Positions 43,888 through 53,435 are shown, counted from the first letter of the stretch. The stretch: 64,000 nt of DNA from Rhodanobacter sp. L36 (GCF_009765755.1 NZ_LMUV01000011.1:1561286-1625285); one strand, 5' to 3'. Notes: generated from the sequence alone by a model not told the origin. Numbers and translations: made by a program.

Positions 43888-45018
43888 TCAGTCTTGCGAA
43901 GGATCAGGCGTGATCACGACAGGCGAGCCGACTTCGGCCCGGTGATTCGCGATGGCCTGCACCAGCGAAGGCGGGCGATAGCTCGCATCGACTCGCCAGC
44001 GTTGCCAAACGGACGCATCCACTTTTTCGTTGATGCCGGTGCCGAGGCTGCGATTGAACGGCGGCTTGAAAACCTTGTAGATGCCGTCCATGAATTCCGC
44101 ATAGGAATTGCGCGGCACGCCGCTGTCGGCATCGACTGCCGGTACGAAGATCGAGCGGCAGGCCAAACCACAGCTGATGGCTTTCTGCTGCAGCCATGCC
44201 AGCGGAAGATCGGGTAGTGGATCGGGTTTGCGTCCGGCGCCATCGCGATCGTTGCCACCGCCGACATCGGCGTGCGCGCCGATGAACCAGCGCTGCTCGA
44301 TGTCGATCTGCTCCAGCTTTTTGGTGGCCGTGGTTTCGCCGGGTTTTACGCTGGCGATGTTGCGTGTCCATAAGGCCGGCTCGAAATCCGCGCGGTGCTC
44401 ATCCAGTGCCAGCGCCTGATACGCGCATTTGACGATCTTGCTCAGCTCGGTGTCGTGGAACTGGTAGCGTGATCGTGCGAAGGGAAACCATGAAGCGGTG
44501 TCGGGAATACCAAGCGAGCCGACCGTGTCCCACACGCCGATGAAATGAATGTCGACTTCGATCGAGTGCTCGGCGCGAAAGACGATCGGTGCCGGGTCGT
44601 CGGGCTTGCTGTCGGTATCGCGGTAAAGATCGTAGGCGGCGGAGAGCACGGTTTTCTCGATCCGGCCATCGGCGCCACGCGTGAGCAGGCCGCACTTGCG
44701 GATCAGTCCGCCGAGACTGCGCGCCGTGTATGCGCCGCGACTGAAACCGAACAGGTAGATGTCGTCGCCCGGTTGCCACAGATCGGACAGCCAGCGATAG
44801 CCGTCCATCACGTTGCCTGACAATCCATAACCGAACGCGCCGCCGAGCAGATGCGAAATGCCCGGCGACACGCCGACGCCGGGAATGTAGTTGACGATCT
44901 GCGCGACACCACCGGCATCGCGATCGGCGATCAACCGGCGCAACCGCTCCACGTTGGTATTCGATTCGGGCTTGTTCCAGGTGCCGTCGAACAGCACGGC
45001 GAGTCGACGTGTCGTCAT
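43888..45018 (-). CDS. DUF2235-domain alpha/beta hydrolase (Tle1-like)
   Basis: The 376-residue protein begins with RRLAVLFDGTWN, the DUF2235 signature, and has the lipase-type nucleophile motif GFSRGAYTAR (about residues 98-107) and HADVGGG. This domain includes type VI secretion phospholipases (Tle1) but also cytoplasmic proteins. No signal peptide, VgrG, Hcp or immunity gene is nearby, so an effector role is unproven. GGAG precedes ATG 45018. Confidence 0.82.
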   Translation of the reverse strand: MTTRRLAVLFDGTWNKPESNTNVERLRRLIADRDAGGVAQIVNYIPGVGVSPGISHLLGGAFGYGLSGNVMDGYRWLSDLWQPGDDIYLFGFSRGAYTARSLGGLIRKCGLLTRGADGRIEKTVLSAAYDLYRDTDSKPDDPAPIVFRAEHSIEVDIHFIGVWDTVGSLGIPDTASWFPFARSRYQFHDTELSKIVKCAYQALALDEHRADFEPALWTRNIASVKPGETTATKKLEQIDIEQRWFIGAHADVGGGNDRDGAGRKPDPLPDLPLAWLQQKAISCGLACRSIFVPAVDADSGVPRNSYAEFMDGIYKVFKPPFNRSLGTGINEKVDASVWQRWRVDASYRPPSLVQAIANHRAEVGSPVVITPDPSQD

Positions 45019-45055
45019 GCTTTTCTCCGGCACGAAGCGGTCGTTTTTATACGGG

Positions 45056-46828
45056 CTAGAGTGTCGGCGAGTCATCGTGCAGCATCGCCTTGCGCACGAT
45101 CCTGATCGGCGCGAAACCCTGCTGCATGAAGCTGTCGTGGAATTTCGTGAGGTCGAAATCCTTGCCCTGTTTTGCCTGCAGGTCAGTGCGCAGTTTCAGG
45201 ATCTGCAGCTTGCCCAGTGTGTAGTAGAGATAGGTGGGATCGGACGTGCCGCGCTTGGTTTCCACTTCACCCACGGCGCGCGACTGGTAGCCTTCGCTGG
45301 CGAAAAAATCCACCGCCTGCGGCATGGTCATCTGTCCGGTATGCAGCTTGATGCCGACCACGAAACGCGCGTTGCGCAGCAAGGCATCCTGCAGCTGACC
45401 CAGACGCAACAACAGTTGCTGGCGCTTGTCGGTGGGAAATTCAAACTGCGCCAAGCCTTCGTCCAGCATCATCTGCTCGCAGTAGTGCGCCCAGCCTTCG
45501 ACGTTGGTGTTGGCGCCGAGCACCTTGCGCACCGGATCGTCCAGGCGATGCATCCAGAGGAACTGGATGTAGTGCCCCGGATACGCTTCGTGCGCGGCGA
45601 TGCTGCTGATCACCGGATAGCTGAACTGCGCCATGAATTCCTGCGTGCGCTGCTTGTCCCAGCCGGGCTCGGGCAGGGTGACGTTGAAGTACGCCTCCTT
45701 CGCCACTTTCTCGTAGGGTCCGGGTGTGTCCATCGAGGCGAACGTGGTGGCGCGCATGAACGGTGGCGTTTCTTCCACGATCGGCCGCACGTCGGACGGA
45801 ATCGTGATGATCTGCTTCTGCTTGATGAAGGCAACGAGGTGATCGAAGGTCGCGCGGAAGGTATCGAGGATCTTGTCCGGCGCCGGATAATCCGAACCGA
45901 GTTCGGCCAGCACTTCGCGCGGCGTCTTGTTCGGGTCGAGCTGCTTGGCCACGTCGGCAAACTGGCGCTGGTTCTGGCGCATGTTGGCCATGTCGATCGC
46001 GATCAACTTGTCCAGCGGCAGCGTGACCATTTCGTCGTACTTGAGCTTGTCGCGAAATGCGGCGGTGCCGATGCGGAAATCACCGTGCGAGCGCGGCAGC
46101 ACGTCCTTCTGCAACCAGCTCTGGTAATCCTGCAGCGACTTGATCACCCCTGCATTGCTGGTATCGAACTGCTTGCGCAGCTGCACGTCGCTGACATCGG
46201 TGAAGGCGGCAGGCACATCGTTCTGGAAAAAATGCACCAGCCCGGGCAATTGTTCGAGCGCGATCTGCGTGTAGATCTTTGGCGGGTTGTCGAGGTTGGC
46301 GTGCGCTTCGTCGAGCGCAGCCGGCATCAATGTCTCGCGGGCGATCAAGGCGCGCAGTCGCACATCGGACGGAGCGAACTTGCGTTCCATCAACGAGAAC
46401 GCGCTGCTGGTGATGCCGCTGGAATAGGTATCCGGATTTTTCTGCCACGGGCGAGTCGTCTGCAGCGTCAGCAGCGTGCTGCGGATGTTGTCGAGCACGA
46501 GATCGCGATCGCCACGCACGCGTTCACCCAGCGAGGCGGGATCGACTGCGGCAATTTTCGTTTCCCAGTGCTGAAGTAACTTGACGTTGGCATTGATGCC
46601 GGCGCGCGAATAGGCCTCCAGCCGGCTGTCGAAGTCGTGGACGCCGTCAACGGTGGCGATGCTCGGATTGGTTGGAAAGTAAACCGTTTGAAGATAGTCG
46701 TTGGACAGTTGCGTGAAGGCGCGATCAGGCGCGGACGGCGCCGCGGCGATCGGGGCCGACTGCGCCAGTGGAGAAGCCATCGCGATGGCGGCAGCGATGC
46801 CGATCCAGATTCGCGTCACTTTCAACAT
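45056..46828 (-). CDS. Exported DUF885-family putative metallopeptidase
   Basis: A 590-residue protein from ATG 46828 (GGGAG seven bases upstream). A signal peptide (cleavage near AQSAP) precedes a large helical domain with AAHEAYPGHYIQF, the HExxPGH zinc-type motif of DUF885 proteins, and MLDEGLAQFE further on. DUF885 proteins are related to M32-like carboxypeptidases; the substrate is unknown. Confidence 0.8.
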   Translation of the reverse strand: MLKVTRIWIGIAAAIAMASPLAQSAPIAAAPSAPDRAFTQLSNDYLQTVYFPTNPSIATVDGVHDFDSRLEAYSRAGINANVKLLQHWETKIAAVDPASLGERVRGDRDLVLDNIRSTLLTLQTTRPWQKNPDTYSSGITSSAFSLMERKFAPSDVRLRALIARETLMPAALDEAHANLDNPPKIYTQIALEQLPGLVHFFQNDVPAAFTDVSDVQLRKQFDTSNAGVIKSLQDYQSWLQKDVLPRSHGDFRIGTAAFRDKLKYDEMVTLPLDKLIAIDMANMRQNQRQFADVAKQLDPNKTPREVLAELGSDYPAPDKILDTFRATFDHLVAFIKQKQIITIPSDVRPIVEETPPFMRATTFASMDTPGPYEKVAKEAYFNVTLPEPGWDKQRTQEFMAQFSYPVISSIAAHEAYPGHYIQFLWMHRLDDPVRKVLGANTNVEGWAHYCEQMMLDEGLAQFEFPTDKRQQLLLRLGQLQDALLRNARFVVGIKLHTGQMTMPQAVDFFASEGYQSRAVGEVETKRGTSDPTYLYYTLGKLQILKLRTDLQAKQGKDFDLTKFHDSFMQQGFAPIRIVRKAMLHDDSPTL

Positions 46829-47022
46829 CGCCATTCTCCCGGTGGTGTCGCCGCAGATGCGGCGTGGTCTTCGAAGCGGGCATTCTTTGACCCGTTCAAT
46901 GCAAAACGCAAGCGGCGTAACCTGCACGTTCGGAACGAGAAGGCGGCATGTGATGAGAGAGCAGCAAATGCATCCGGCGATGAATGATCGAATTGCAATT
47001 CCGTGCGTTGTTGGAGATTCGC

Positions 47023-47613
47023 GTGTCTAGAAGGCGCGTCGTATTGAAACGAACTTTCTACCGCCGTGATCCGCGAGTAGTCGCGGTCGATCTGTTGAAC
47101 AAGGTATTGGTCAATGCGGATGGACGCAGCGGCCGCATCGTGGAGACCGAAGCGTATTGCGGCGCGTTCGACGAAGCGGCGCATTCATGGCGTGGCATGA
47201 CGCCGCGCAATGCCGTGATGTTCGACCAGCCGGGACTTCTGTATGTGTACTTCACTTATGGCATGCACTGGTGCTGCAACCCGGTGTGCGGCGAACCGGG
47301 AGAGGGCGTGGCAGTACTGTTGCGTGCGCTGGCACCGTTGACCGGGCTGGATGCCATGCGTGCAGCGCGTCCTGCGTGCCGTAGCGACCGCGACTTGTGC
47401 CGCGGACCGGCGCGGCTTTGTCAGGCGATGGGCATTGGCAAACTGCAGAACGGCATCGACCTTATTTCCGGAAACGGCGGCTACAGCATCATCGACGATG
47501 GCATGTCGCCACCGGCAGAACCCGTGGCCGCGGCTCGCGTCGGCATCACACGCGCGGTCGAGCAACTCTGGCGCTGGTATGTGCCAGGCGATCCGTACGT
47601 TTCGCGACGCTGA
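47023..47613 (+). CDS. 3-methyladenine DNA glycosylase (AAG/MPG family)
   Basis: A 196-residue protein from GTG 47023, with GGAG six bases upstream. Family motifs are RIVETEAYCG (catalytic Glu), DEAAHSWRGMTPRNAVMF and VYFTYGMHWCCNPV, as in human AAG. It removes alkylated purines in base excision repair. An upstream ATG at 46984 in the same frame lacks a ribosome binding site. Confidence 0.9.
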   Translation: MSRRRVVLKRTFYRRDPRVVAVDLLNKVLVNADGRSGRIVETEAYCGAFDEAAHSWRGMTPRNAVMFDQPGLLYVYFTYGMHWCCNPVCGEPGEGVAVLLRALAPLTGLDAMRAARPACRSDRDLCRGPARLCQAMGIGKLQNGIDLISGNGGYSIIDDGMSPPAEPVAAARVGITRAVEQLWRWYVPGDPYVSRR

Positions 47614-47745
47614 TCGACCGGCGTTCTTGGGCTGCTGATGGAATGTTGACGAACGCTTGATCGCGTGAGGCGCAATTTTCTGTCGGACGCCGAGGTCGCA
47701 TGCAGAGAGAGAGTGTGTGGCGTCGCCTTCCGAACGGAGAAGACC

Positions 47746-47973
47746 ATGCCGTACAAAACAACGCGTGAGTTGCCCGAGTCCGTGCGCGGCCATATTCCTG
47801 CGCATGCGCAGGACATCTACAGGCAGGCGTTCAACCATGCGTGGGATGAGTATGCCGACAGCAAGGAACGACACGGCGACGAGTCACGTGAACAAGTGGC
47901 GCACAAGGTGGCCTGGTCGGCGGTGAAGCAAAGCTACGGCAGGGGCGACGACGGCAACTGGCACCGCAAATAG
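47746..47973 (+). CDS. chaB: ChaB-family small protein
   Basis: The 75-residue protein shows the ChaB pattern: PYKTTRELPESVRGHIPAHAQDIY, then AFNHAWDEYAD and EQVAHKVAWSAVKQSY. E. coli ChaB is linked to the ChaA cation antiporter but its role is unclear. GGAGAAG precedes ATG 47746. Confidence 0.85.
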   Translation: MPYKTTRELPESVRGHIPAHAQDIYRQAFNHAWDEYADSKERHGDESREQVAHKVAWSAVKQSYGRGDDGNWHRK

Positions 47974-47981
47974 CGCGGTGA

Positions 47982-48479
47982 TCAGCAGGGCAGGCCGCGG
48001 CCGAGCAGAAAGGCCCGGGCGTTTTCGGCGTCTTGTTCAAACCACGCGCGGGTCGAACCCCGTCGGAATGAATATCCCCACGCATCCATGTCGGCCATCA
48101 ACCTTTCGCGGCCGACGCTGGGGAGTTCGTCGGCGAGCACAATCTGCAAGTAACAGGTGGCGTCTTCTTCCTCGATCGAGTCGGTGGCATCGGTATGGAC
48201 GTCCAGACGTCTTTCCTGCGGCAACACGATCAAGTGTCCCGCTTCATGTAATAGCGAATGGACGGGCGTGTCGTCGCGAGCGTAGACCGTGTCGCCGATA
48301 ATTCCCGCTTCCTCGTCGCCCCAGAAACTTCCGGGAATGGGTTCGTCGTTCGGCACGCGCTGAAGGCGCAGGCCGAAACGAGCGAGCAGCGCGGCGGGTG
48401 CGGCAAATCCCAGCGTCGCCATGCGCATCACCGTATTGGCGAGGTCCTCAGTGCTTGAGTTGGCGTCGTCGGTGGGCAT
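47982..48479 (-). CDS. Small putative zinc-metallopeptidase-like protein (HEAGH)
   Basis: The 165-residue protein has an HExxH motif in SLLHEAGHLIVL (about residues 78-87) followed by an acidic region (DSIEEEDATCYLQ) that could supply the third metal ligand, and a C-terminal helix. No signal peptide. The family is not named by me; its convergence with chaB leaves little intergenic space. Confidence 0.65.
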   Translation of the reverse strand: MPTDDANSSTEDLANTVMRMATLGFAAPAALLARFGLRLQRVPNDEPIPGSFWGDEEAGIIGDTVYARDDTPVHSLLHEAGHLIVLPQERRLDVHTDATDSIEEEDATCYLQIVLADELPSVGRERLMADMDAWGYSFRRGSTRAWFEQDAENARAFLLGRGLPC

Positions 48480-48499
48480 GTTTACAAATAACGGAGGCT

Positions 48500-48531
48500 C
48501 AAACGAAACCGGGCGATCATGGATCGCCCGG
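48500..48531 (-). terminator. Terminator after minE
   Basis: On the minus strand a perfect 10-bp stem (CCGGGCGATC / GATCGCCCGG) with a short loop is followed by TTTCGTTT. It lies 27 bases after the minE stop codon and probably ends the min operon. Confidence 0.75.
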
Positions 48532-48557
48532 CACGGTATCGGGTGATGCCGGCGGAT

Positions 48558-48848
48558 TCAGCCGGTTTTTGCTTCGCGCGCACCAGGCTTGCCATCGGGC
48601 AGGGTGACGGAAAGTTCGAGGATCTCGTGTCCGCTGTCGCGTTCGACGTTGATGTTGATCGCGTCGATCTCGACATGAACGTATTTCTTGATCACTTCGA
48701 GCAGCTCGTTGCGCATCATGGGCAGGTAATCTGGTGCGCCGCGGGTGGAGCGCTCCTGCGCCACGATGATCCGCAGTCGCTCGCGCGCGACCGTGGCGGT
48801 GGCTTCGGGTTTGCGCTTCAGGAAATCAAGAATGCCCATCGTGATCAA
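48558..48848 (-). CDS. minE: Cell division topological specificity factor MinE
   Basis: The 96-residue protein has the N-terminal membrane/MinD-binding part (MGILDFLKRK, then ARERLRIIVAQER) and the dimeric topological domain with INVERDSGHEILELSVTLP. MinE displaces MinD from the membrane to drive pole-to-pole oscillation. Its start overlaps the minD stop by 4 bases. Confidence 0.96.
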   Translation of the reverse strand: MITMGILDFLKRKPEATATVARERLRIIVAQERSTRGAPDYLPMMRNELLEVIKKYVHVEIDAININVERDSGHEILELSVTLPDGKPGAREAKTG

Positions 48849-49660
48849 CCTCCGAACACGCGCTGGAGAAAGCCCTTCTTGGGCACGTCGATAAAGCGCA
48901 GCGGGCGCTCTTCGCCGAGGAGGCGTGCCACCGTATCGCTGTAAGCCTGGCCCGCCAGTGAATTGGTGTCGACGATCACCGGAATGCCGTTGTTCGACGC
49001 GGTCAACACGTTCTCCGATTCCGGGATCACGCCGAGCACTTCGATGCCGAGGATTTCCTCGACGTCTTTCACGCTGAGCATTTCACCGATCGCGACGCGG
49101 GCCGGGTTGTAGCGCGTGAGCAGCAAGTGCTGAGTGACCGGCGTCTCGCCTTTTTCCGCGCGCCGGGTCTTGCTGGCGAGCAGGCCGAGGATGCGATCGG
49201 AGTCGCGCACCGACGAAACTTCAGGGTTCACCACAACGACCGCGTGATCGGCGAAGTACATCGCCAGATGCGCGCCTTTCTCGATGCCGGCCGGCGAATC
49301 GCAGACCACGAAGTCGAAGCCTTCTTCGGACAAGCCGTCGAGCACTTTTTCGACGCCTTCCTGGGTCAGCGCATCCTTGTCGCGAGTCTGGCTGGCGGCA
49401 AGAACGTAGAGGTTGTCGTGGCGCTTGTCCTTGATCAGCGACTGCTTGAGCGTCGCTTCGCCGTGCACGACGTTGACGAAGTCGTACACCACGCGTCGCT
49501 CGCAGCCCATGATCAGGTCGAGATTGCGCAGGCCGACATCGAAATCGATCACGGCGACTTTCTTGCCGGCCATCGCCAGGCCGGTGGCCAGCGAAGCGCT
49601 TGTCGTGGTCTTGCCGACGCCGCCTTTGCCGGAGGTGACAACGATAATCTCAGCAGTCAA
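48845..49660 (-). CDS. minD: Septum site-determining ATPase MinD
   Basis: The 271-residue protein has the deviant Walker A KGGVGKTT (residues 10-17), the switch region CDSPAGIEKGAHLAM, and a C-terminal amphipathic helix (KKGFLQRVFG) for membrane binding. Standard length and order. Confidence 0.97.
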   Translation of the reverse strand: MTAEIIVVTSGKGGVGKTTTSASLATGLAMAGKKVAVIDFDVGLRNLDLIMGCERRVVYDFVNVVHGEATLKQSLIKDKRHDNLYVLAASQTRDKDALTQEGVEKVLDGLSEEGFDFVVCDSPAGIEKGAHLAMYFADHAVVVVNPEVSSVRDSDRILGLLASKTRRAEKGETPVTQHLLLTRYNPARVAIGEMLSVKDVEEILGIEVLGVIPESENVLTASNNGIPVIVDTNSLAGQAYSDTVARLLGEERPLRFIDVPKKGFLQRVFGG

Positions 49661-49706
49661 GGGTTCATCTCCCGGTGGTTCTTGTTGTCGTTATTGTTGT
49701 TAGTGA

Positions 49707-50474
49707 TCACAGCTTGGCGATCAACAGCTTTTCGCCTTCCAGCCAGCATTGCACGGACTGACCTTCGAGGTCGTCAGGAATTTGTTCGAATACGCGGTAG
49801 TGGCCGGCGATGGCGACCAGTTCCGCGCGGAAATCGGAGACGAAGATGCGTGCCTTTTCGTCGCCTTGCGCACCGGCCATGGCACGACCGCGCAAGCCGC
49901 CATAAATATGGATGTTGCCGTCGGCGATCACTTCGGCGCCATTGGCAATCGCGCCGGTGACGATGAGGTCGCGTTCACGCGCATACACCTGCTGGCCCGA
50001 GCGGACCGCACCGGCGTGATGCTGCGCGCCCTGCATGCTGCCGGGTGCGGGCGCGGAGAGAATCGGCTCGCGCTGGATCGGCGCCGCCGGTTCGGCGCGT
50101 GCGGGCTCGGCCGCAGCAGCGGTGCCGCCCACGGGTTCATACGCGGCGCGGAATTTCGCGATCAACGGCAAACCCATGCGCTTGGCCAGCGCTTCGGTAT
50201 CGCTGGTGCCGTAGGCGAGGCCGACGGGAAGCATGCCGGCGCTGCGCACGGCCTCCAGCAATGCATCGACGGCGCCGTCATCGGGCAGGTCGAGCAAGTG
50301 GCTCAGGTCGAGCACGACAGCGGCGCGGGAAAACATCTGTGGCGCGGCGCGCACGCGTCGTTCGAGTTCATCGCAAAGCGCGGCGGCATCGACGCGACGC
50401 ACGCGCACGCAGGCGATGCCGACCTGGCCAAAGCGCAGGTCGCAGGCGTCGGAAGTTTCCATCCTGGCGTTCAT
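49707..50474 (-). CDS. minC: Septum site-determining protein MinC
   Basis: A 255-residue protein from ATG 50474. The N-terminal FtsZ-inhibiting domain (about residues 8-115) is joined by an Ala/Pro-rich linker to a C-terminal beta helix with SGQQVYARERDLIVTG and HIYGGLRGRAMAG, which binds MinD. It overlaps the end of the GNAT gene by 4 bases. Confidence 0.93.
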   Translation of the reverse strand: MNARMETSDACDLRFGQVGIACVRVRRVDAAALCDELERRVRAAPQMFSRAAVVLDLSHLLDLPDDGAVDALLEAVRSAGMLPVGLAYGTSDTEALAKRMGLPLIAKFRAAYEPVGGTAAAAEPARAEPAAPIQREPILSAPAPGSMQGAQHHAGAVRSGQQVYARERDLIVTGAIANGAEVIADGNIHIYGGLRGRAMAGAQGDEKARIFVSDFRAELVAIAGHYRVFEQIPDDLEGQSVQCWLEGEKLLIAKL

Positions 50475-51091
50475 GGCTGGCGCTCCCCGGCGACGCGGCG
50501 ACGCGAAACGGTGGTTGCCGGCGGACGCTCGCGCTCGGCGAGCCAGGCGACACTCGGCAAACCGCCGTGGTCGAGCCAGGTTTCGCGAACGTAGCTGTAG
50601 CTCGGCAAGTCGCGCGCGAGCAGGCTCACCTGCGGGCCGTTCTCGCCCATGCGCTGTTGTCCCACTTCCTGAAAACCGTAGGTGCCGTGGAACAACACGA
50701 CGACGTCGTCGCGCGGCTCCAGAAATACTTCGCAGGCGAGCAACGGCACGCGCACTTCGGCGTAGCTGTGTACATCGCAATAGAAAATACGGCCAAGGCC
50801 ATGACGCCGGTACGCGTTGGCGATCACGATGCGATCGACGTAGACGAATTGTGGATACCGTTCGGCGAACCAGCGGTAGTTCGGACTTTCGTAATTGCCG
50901 TCTTCGCGCAAGGCGATCAGGAAGCCTGCGAGATGACCGTCGATTTCGGCGACGCGGAAATATTCGGCGTGCTCGAAAAAATAACGCAGCTGGGCTGCGT
51001 CGAGGGCGAGGATGGAGCGACCGGCGGCGTTGTTAAGCGCCAGTACGGCATCCAGGTCGTGCTCGCGCACGTCGCGGATGGCAAGGGCCAT
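50471..51091 (-). CDS. GNAT-family acetyltransferase at the head of the min operon
   Basis: The 206-residue protein has a GNAT fold with VYVDRIVIANAYRRHGLGR (acetyl-CoA loop) and FHGTYGFQEVGQQR. The C-terminal 45 residues form an Arg-rich tail. GGAG precedes ATG 51091. Its 4-base overlap with minC suggests coupled expression; whether it modifies anything in division is unknown. Confidence 0.82.
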   Translation of the reverse strand: MALAIRDVREHDLDAVLALNNAAGRSILALDAAQLRYFFEHAEYFRVAEIDGHLAGFLIALREDGNYESPNYRWFAERYPQFVYVDRIVIANAYRRHGLGRIFYCDVHSYAEVRVPLLACEVFLEPRDDVVVLFHGTYGFQEVGQQRMGENGPQVSLLARDLPSYSYVRETWLDHGGLPSVAWLAERERPPATTVSRRRVAGERQP

Positions 51092-51291
51092 TCGTTGCTC
51101 CGCATGTTGGGTTCGGGGACAAGGCCGATCAGCGCCTCGCTCAGTGGCGCATTATGGCATGCGGTAACAGCGGGCACACCCGGCGCGCGCATGTAAAAGC
51201 TTCGTAAAAAGACGGCCAGCCCCGCTGGATCGGCGGTCGTGCATGACTTATCGCGCATTGCGCGGTGACCGGGCTCGCCTATGATGCTTCG

Positions 51292-52521
51292 ATGCCTTGG
51301 GTCAACTTCAGCCACACCCGTTTGCTGCGCTACGCCGGGTTATTCACCTACCTGTGCGTGTCGTTGCCGTTGCTGCCTGGCAGTTGGAGCCTGGCAAGGG
51401 TCAGTGCGATATGGAGCAATCCGAACATCTCGGGCTGGATTGTTTCCTACGTCATCTTTGGCCTGACTTATCTGTTGCTGACGCGTCGCTCGAGCATGAC
51501 GCGGCAGAGCGGTGCGCCGCAGCTGATCAAGATTTTCGGTCTGCTGGTGCTGACCAGTTCGGCGATCGCCATGGGCTGGTTCAGTCAGAGCGGTTTGTCG
51601 GCCATGTTGATGCTGGTCATTGCCGTGGTACTGCCATGGCAGTTGCCCGTGGGTATCGGCTTGGCATGGCTGCTGATTCAGAACCTGATGCTGATTCCGA
51701 TCATTGCCAACTACATGGGTTGGACGATCGTCACCGCTTGCTTGCAGGTATGCATGTACCTGGGCATTTCGACACTGACTTTCATTACCTCGATGGTAGC
51801 GAGCCAACAGGCCGAGCAACGCGAAGGGCAGCGCCGACTGAACTCCGAGCTCCGCGCTACGCGCGCGTTGCTGGCCGAGTCCACGCGCATTGCCGAACGC
51901 ATGCGCATTGCCCGCGAACTGCATGACCTCATCGGGCATCACCTGACAGCGTTGAGCCTGAATCTCGAGGTGGCCAGCCATCTGACCAACGACGCGGCGA
52001 GCGCGCATGTGCGCAAGGCCCAGAGCACGGCCAAGCACTTGCTGGCCGATGTGCGCGAAGCGGTCAGCGAACTGCGCCAGGACGATGCGATCGACCTGAC
52101 TCAGGCGCTTCGCAGCCTCACGGAGGGCGTGCCGGGATTGCAGATTCACGTGGTGATGCCACCGCGTTTCAGTGTGGAGGATCCGCGGCGTGCGCAGGTG
52201 CTGCTGCGTTGCGCGCAGGAAATCATCACGAATACCGCCCGGCATGCGGGGGCGCGCAATCTGTGGCTCAATTTCGCCTATGCCGACGCCAGCCTGCTGG
52301 GCCTGCATGCCCGCGACGACGGGCGCGGTGCGGAAAAGGTGCAGCCGGGCAACGGGTTGTCCGGCATGCGCGAGCGGCTGGCGGAATTCGGCGGCAGCGT
52401 CACCCTGGATGCGGGCCTCAGCCAAGGTTTTGCACTGACCGTGCGGCTGCCGCTGGGCGAGCGCGCGACACTGGCGCATGCGCCCTCGCGCTTCGAGCCG
52501 CCGGCGCTGAGCGTGTCGTGA
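51292..52521 (+). CDS. Sensor histidine kinase, NarL/DesK type
   Basis: About 409 residues from ATG 51292 (a GTG at 51265 is possible; neither has a clear ribosome binding site). Five or six hydrophobic segments (about 10-160) precede a HisKA_3 dimerisation domain with the phospho-His in ARELHDLIGHHLTALSLNLE (about residue 213) and a HATPase domain (QEIITNTARHA, ARDDGRGA, GLSGMRERL). This is a DesK/NarX-like kinase sensing through its membrane region. The response regulator follows 107 bp later. Confidence 0.88.
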   Translation: MPWVNFSHTRLLRYAGLFTYLCVSLPLLPGSWSLARVSAIWSNPNISGWIVSYVIFGLTYLLLTRRSSMTRQSGAPQLIKIFGLLVLTSSAIAMGWFSQSGLSAMLMLVIAVVLPWQLPVGIGLAWLLIQNLMLIPIIANYMGWTIVTACLQVCMYLGISTLTFITSMVASQQAEQREGQRRLNSELRATRALLAESTRIAERMRIARELHDLIGHHLTALSLNLEVASHLTNDAASAHVRKAQSTAKHLLADVREAVSELRQDDAIDLTQALRSLTEGVPGLQIHVVMPPRFSVEDPRRAQVLLRCAQEIITNTARHAGARNLWLNFAYADASLLGLHARDDGRGAEKVQPGNGLSGMRERLAEFGGSVTLDAGLSQGFALTVRLPLGERATLAHAPSRFEPPALSVS

Positions 52522-52627
52522 TGTCGACGATTCGCGTCCTCATGTCAGAATGCGCGGTGTTCGGAACGATCGGGTGCCGGCGCCTGTCGCTGCAGTTCCA
52601 CGAAACGAGTTTGCACGAGGATTCGCG

Positions 52628-53269
52628 ATGATTTCCGTTTGTCTCGTCGACGACCAGAATCTGGTTCGCCAGGGCGTCCGCTCATTGCTGGATCTGGCGG
52701 AAGACATCCGCGTGATAGGGGAATGCTCCGACGGCGCACAGGCGGTGCAGGATATTCCGCGCATCCGCCCCGACGTGGTGCTGCTGGACCTGCGCATGCC
52801 CAACATGAGCGGGCTGGAAGTGCTGCAGGCATTGTCGGCGCGCAACGAGCTGCCACCGACCATCATCCTGACCACCTTCGACGACGACCAGCTCGTGTTG
52901 CAGGGACTCAAGGCCGGCGCGCGCGGTTATCTGCTGAAGGACGTATCGCTTGAGCAACTGGTCGAGGCCGTCCGAACGGTGGCGGCGGGTGGTTCGCTAG
53001 TGGCGCCGATGGTGACGCAGCGCCTGATGGCCGGCGTCGCGCGCATGCAGAACCATTTCACCAGTCTGGAACAGCCCGATCCGCTGACCGAGCGCGAGAC
53101 GGAAATCCTGCGGCTGCTGTCCGGCGGCTACAGCAACAAGGAAATCGCCAACTCGCTGAAGGTGGCGGAGGGCACCGTGAAAAATCACGTCTCCAACATC
53201 CTTTCCAAGCTGGGCGTACGTGACAGGACGCGCGCAGTGCTCAAGGCGCTTGAGCTCGGTATTGTCTGA
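52628..53269 (+). CDS. NarL/LuxR-family response regulator
   Basis: A 213-residue protein from ATG 52628. The receiver domain has the acidic pair in CLVDDQNLVRQG, the phospho-acceptor Asp in VVLLDLRMPN and Lys in LLKDVS; the C-terminal LuxR helix-turn-helix is LTEREIL-like with SNKEIANSLKVAEGTVKNHV. It is the partner of the upstream kinase. Targets unknown. Confidence 0.92.
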   Translation: MISVCLVDDQNLVRQGVRSLLDLAEDIRVIGECSDGAQAVQDIPRIRPDVVLLDLRMPNMSGLEVLQALSARNELPPTIILTTFDDDQLVLQGLKAGARGYLLKDVSLEQLVEAVRTVAAGGSLVAPMVTQRLMAGVARMQNHFTSLEQPDPLTERETEILRLLSGGYSNKEIANSLKVAEGTVKNHVSNILSKLGVRDRTRAVLKALELGIV

Positions 53270-53421
53270 GTTCGCCAAGCGGCTGGCGCCGTGGCGTTTC
53301 GCCGTTTCGCGACGCGGTTTCGTGGTGCTCCCGCATGGCGCCGGGCCTCACTTTTAGCCATCCAGATGACGTCGTGCGCGCGGATAGCGTTCCAGCGCGC
53401 GAGCAAGTAACATCCCTAGCT

Positions 53422-53435
53422 TCGGCATATGCCGA
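53422..53435. repeat. 14-bp perfect palindrome upstream of the SRPBCC gene
   Basis: TCGGCATATGCCGA is a perfect palindrome about 100 bp before the SRPBCC/GyrI-like gene. It could be a dimeric regulator site, perhaps for the adjacent response regulator; no evidence beyond symmetry. Confidence 0.4.
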
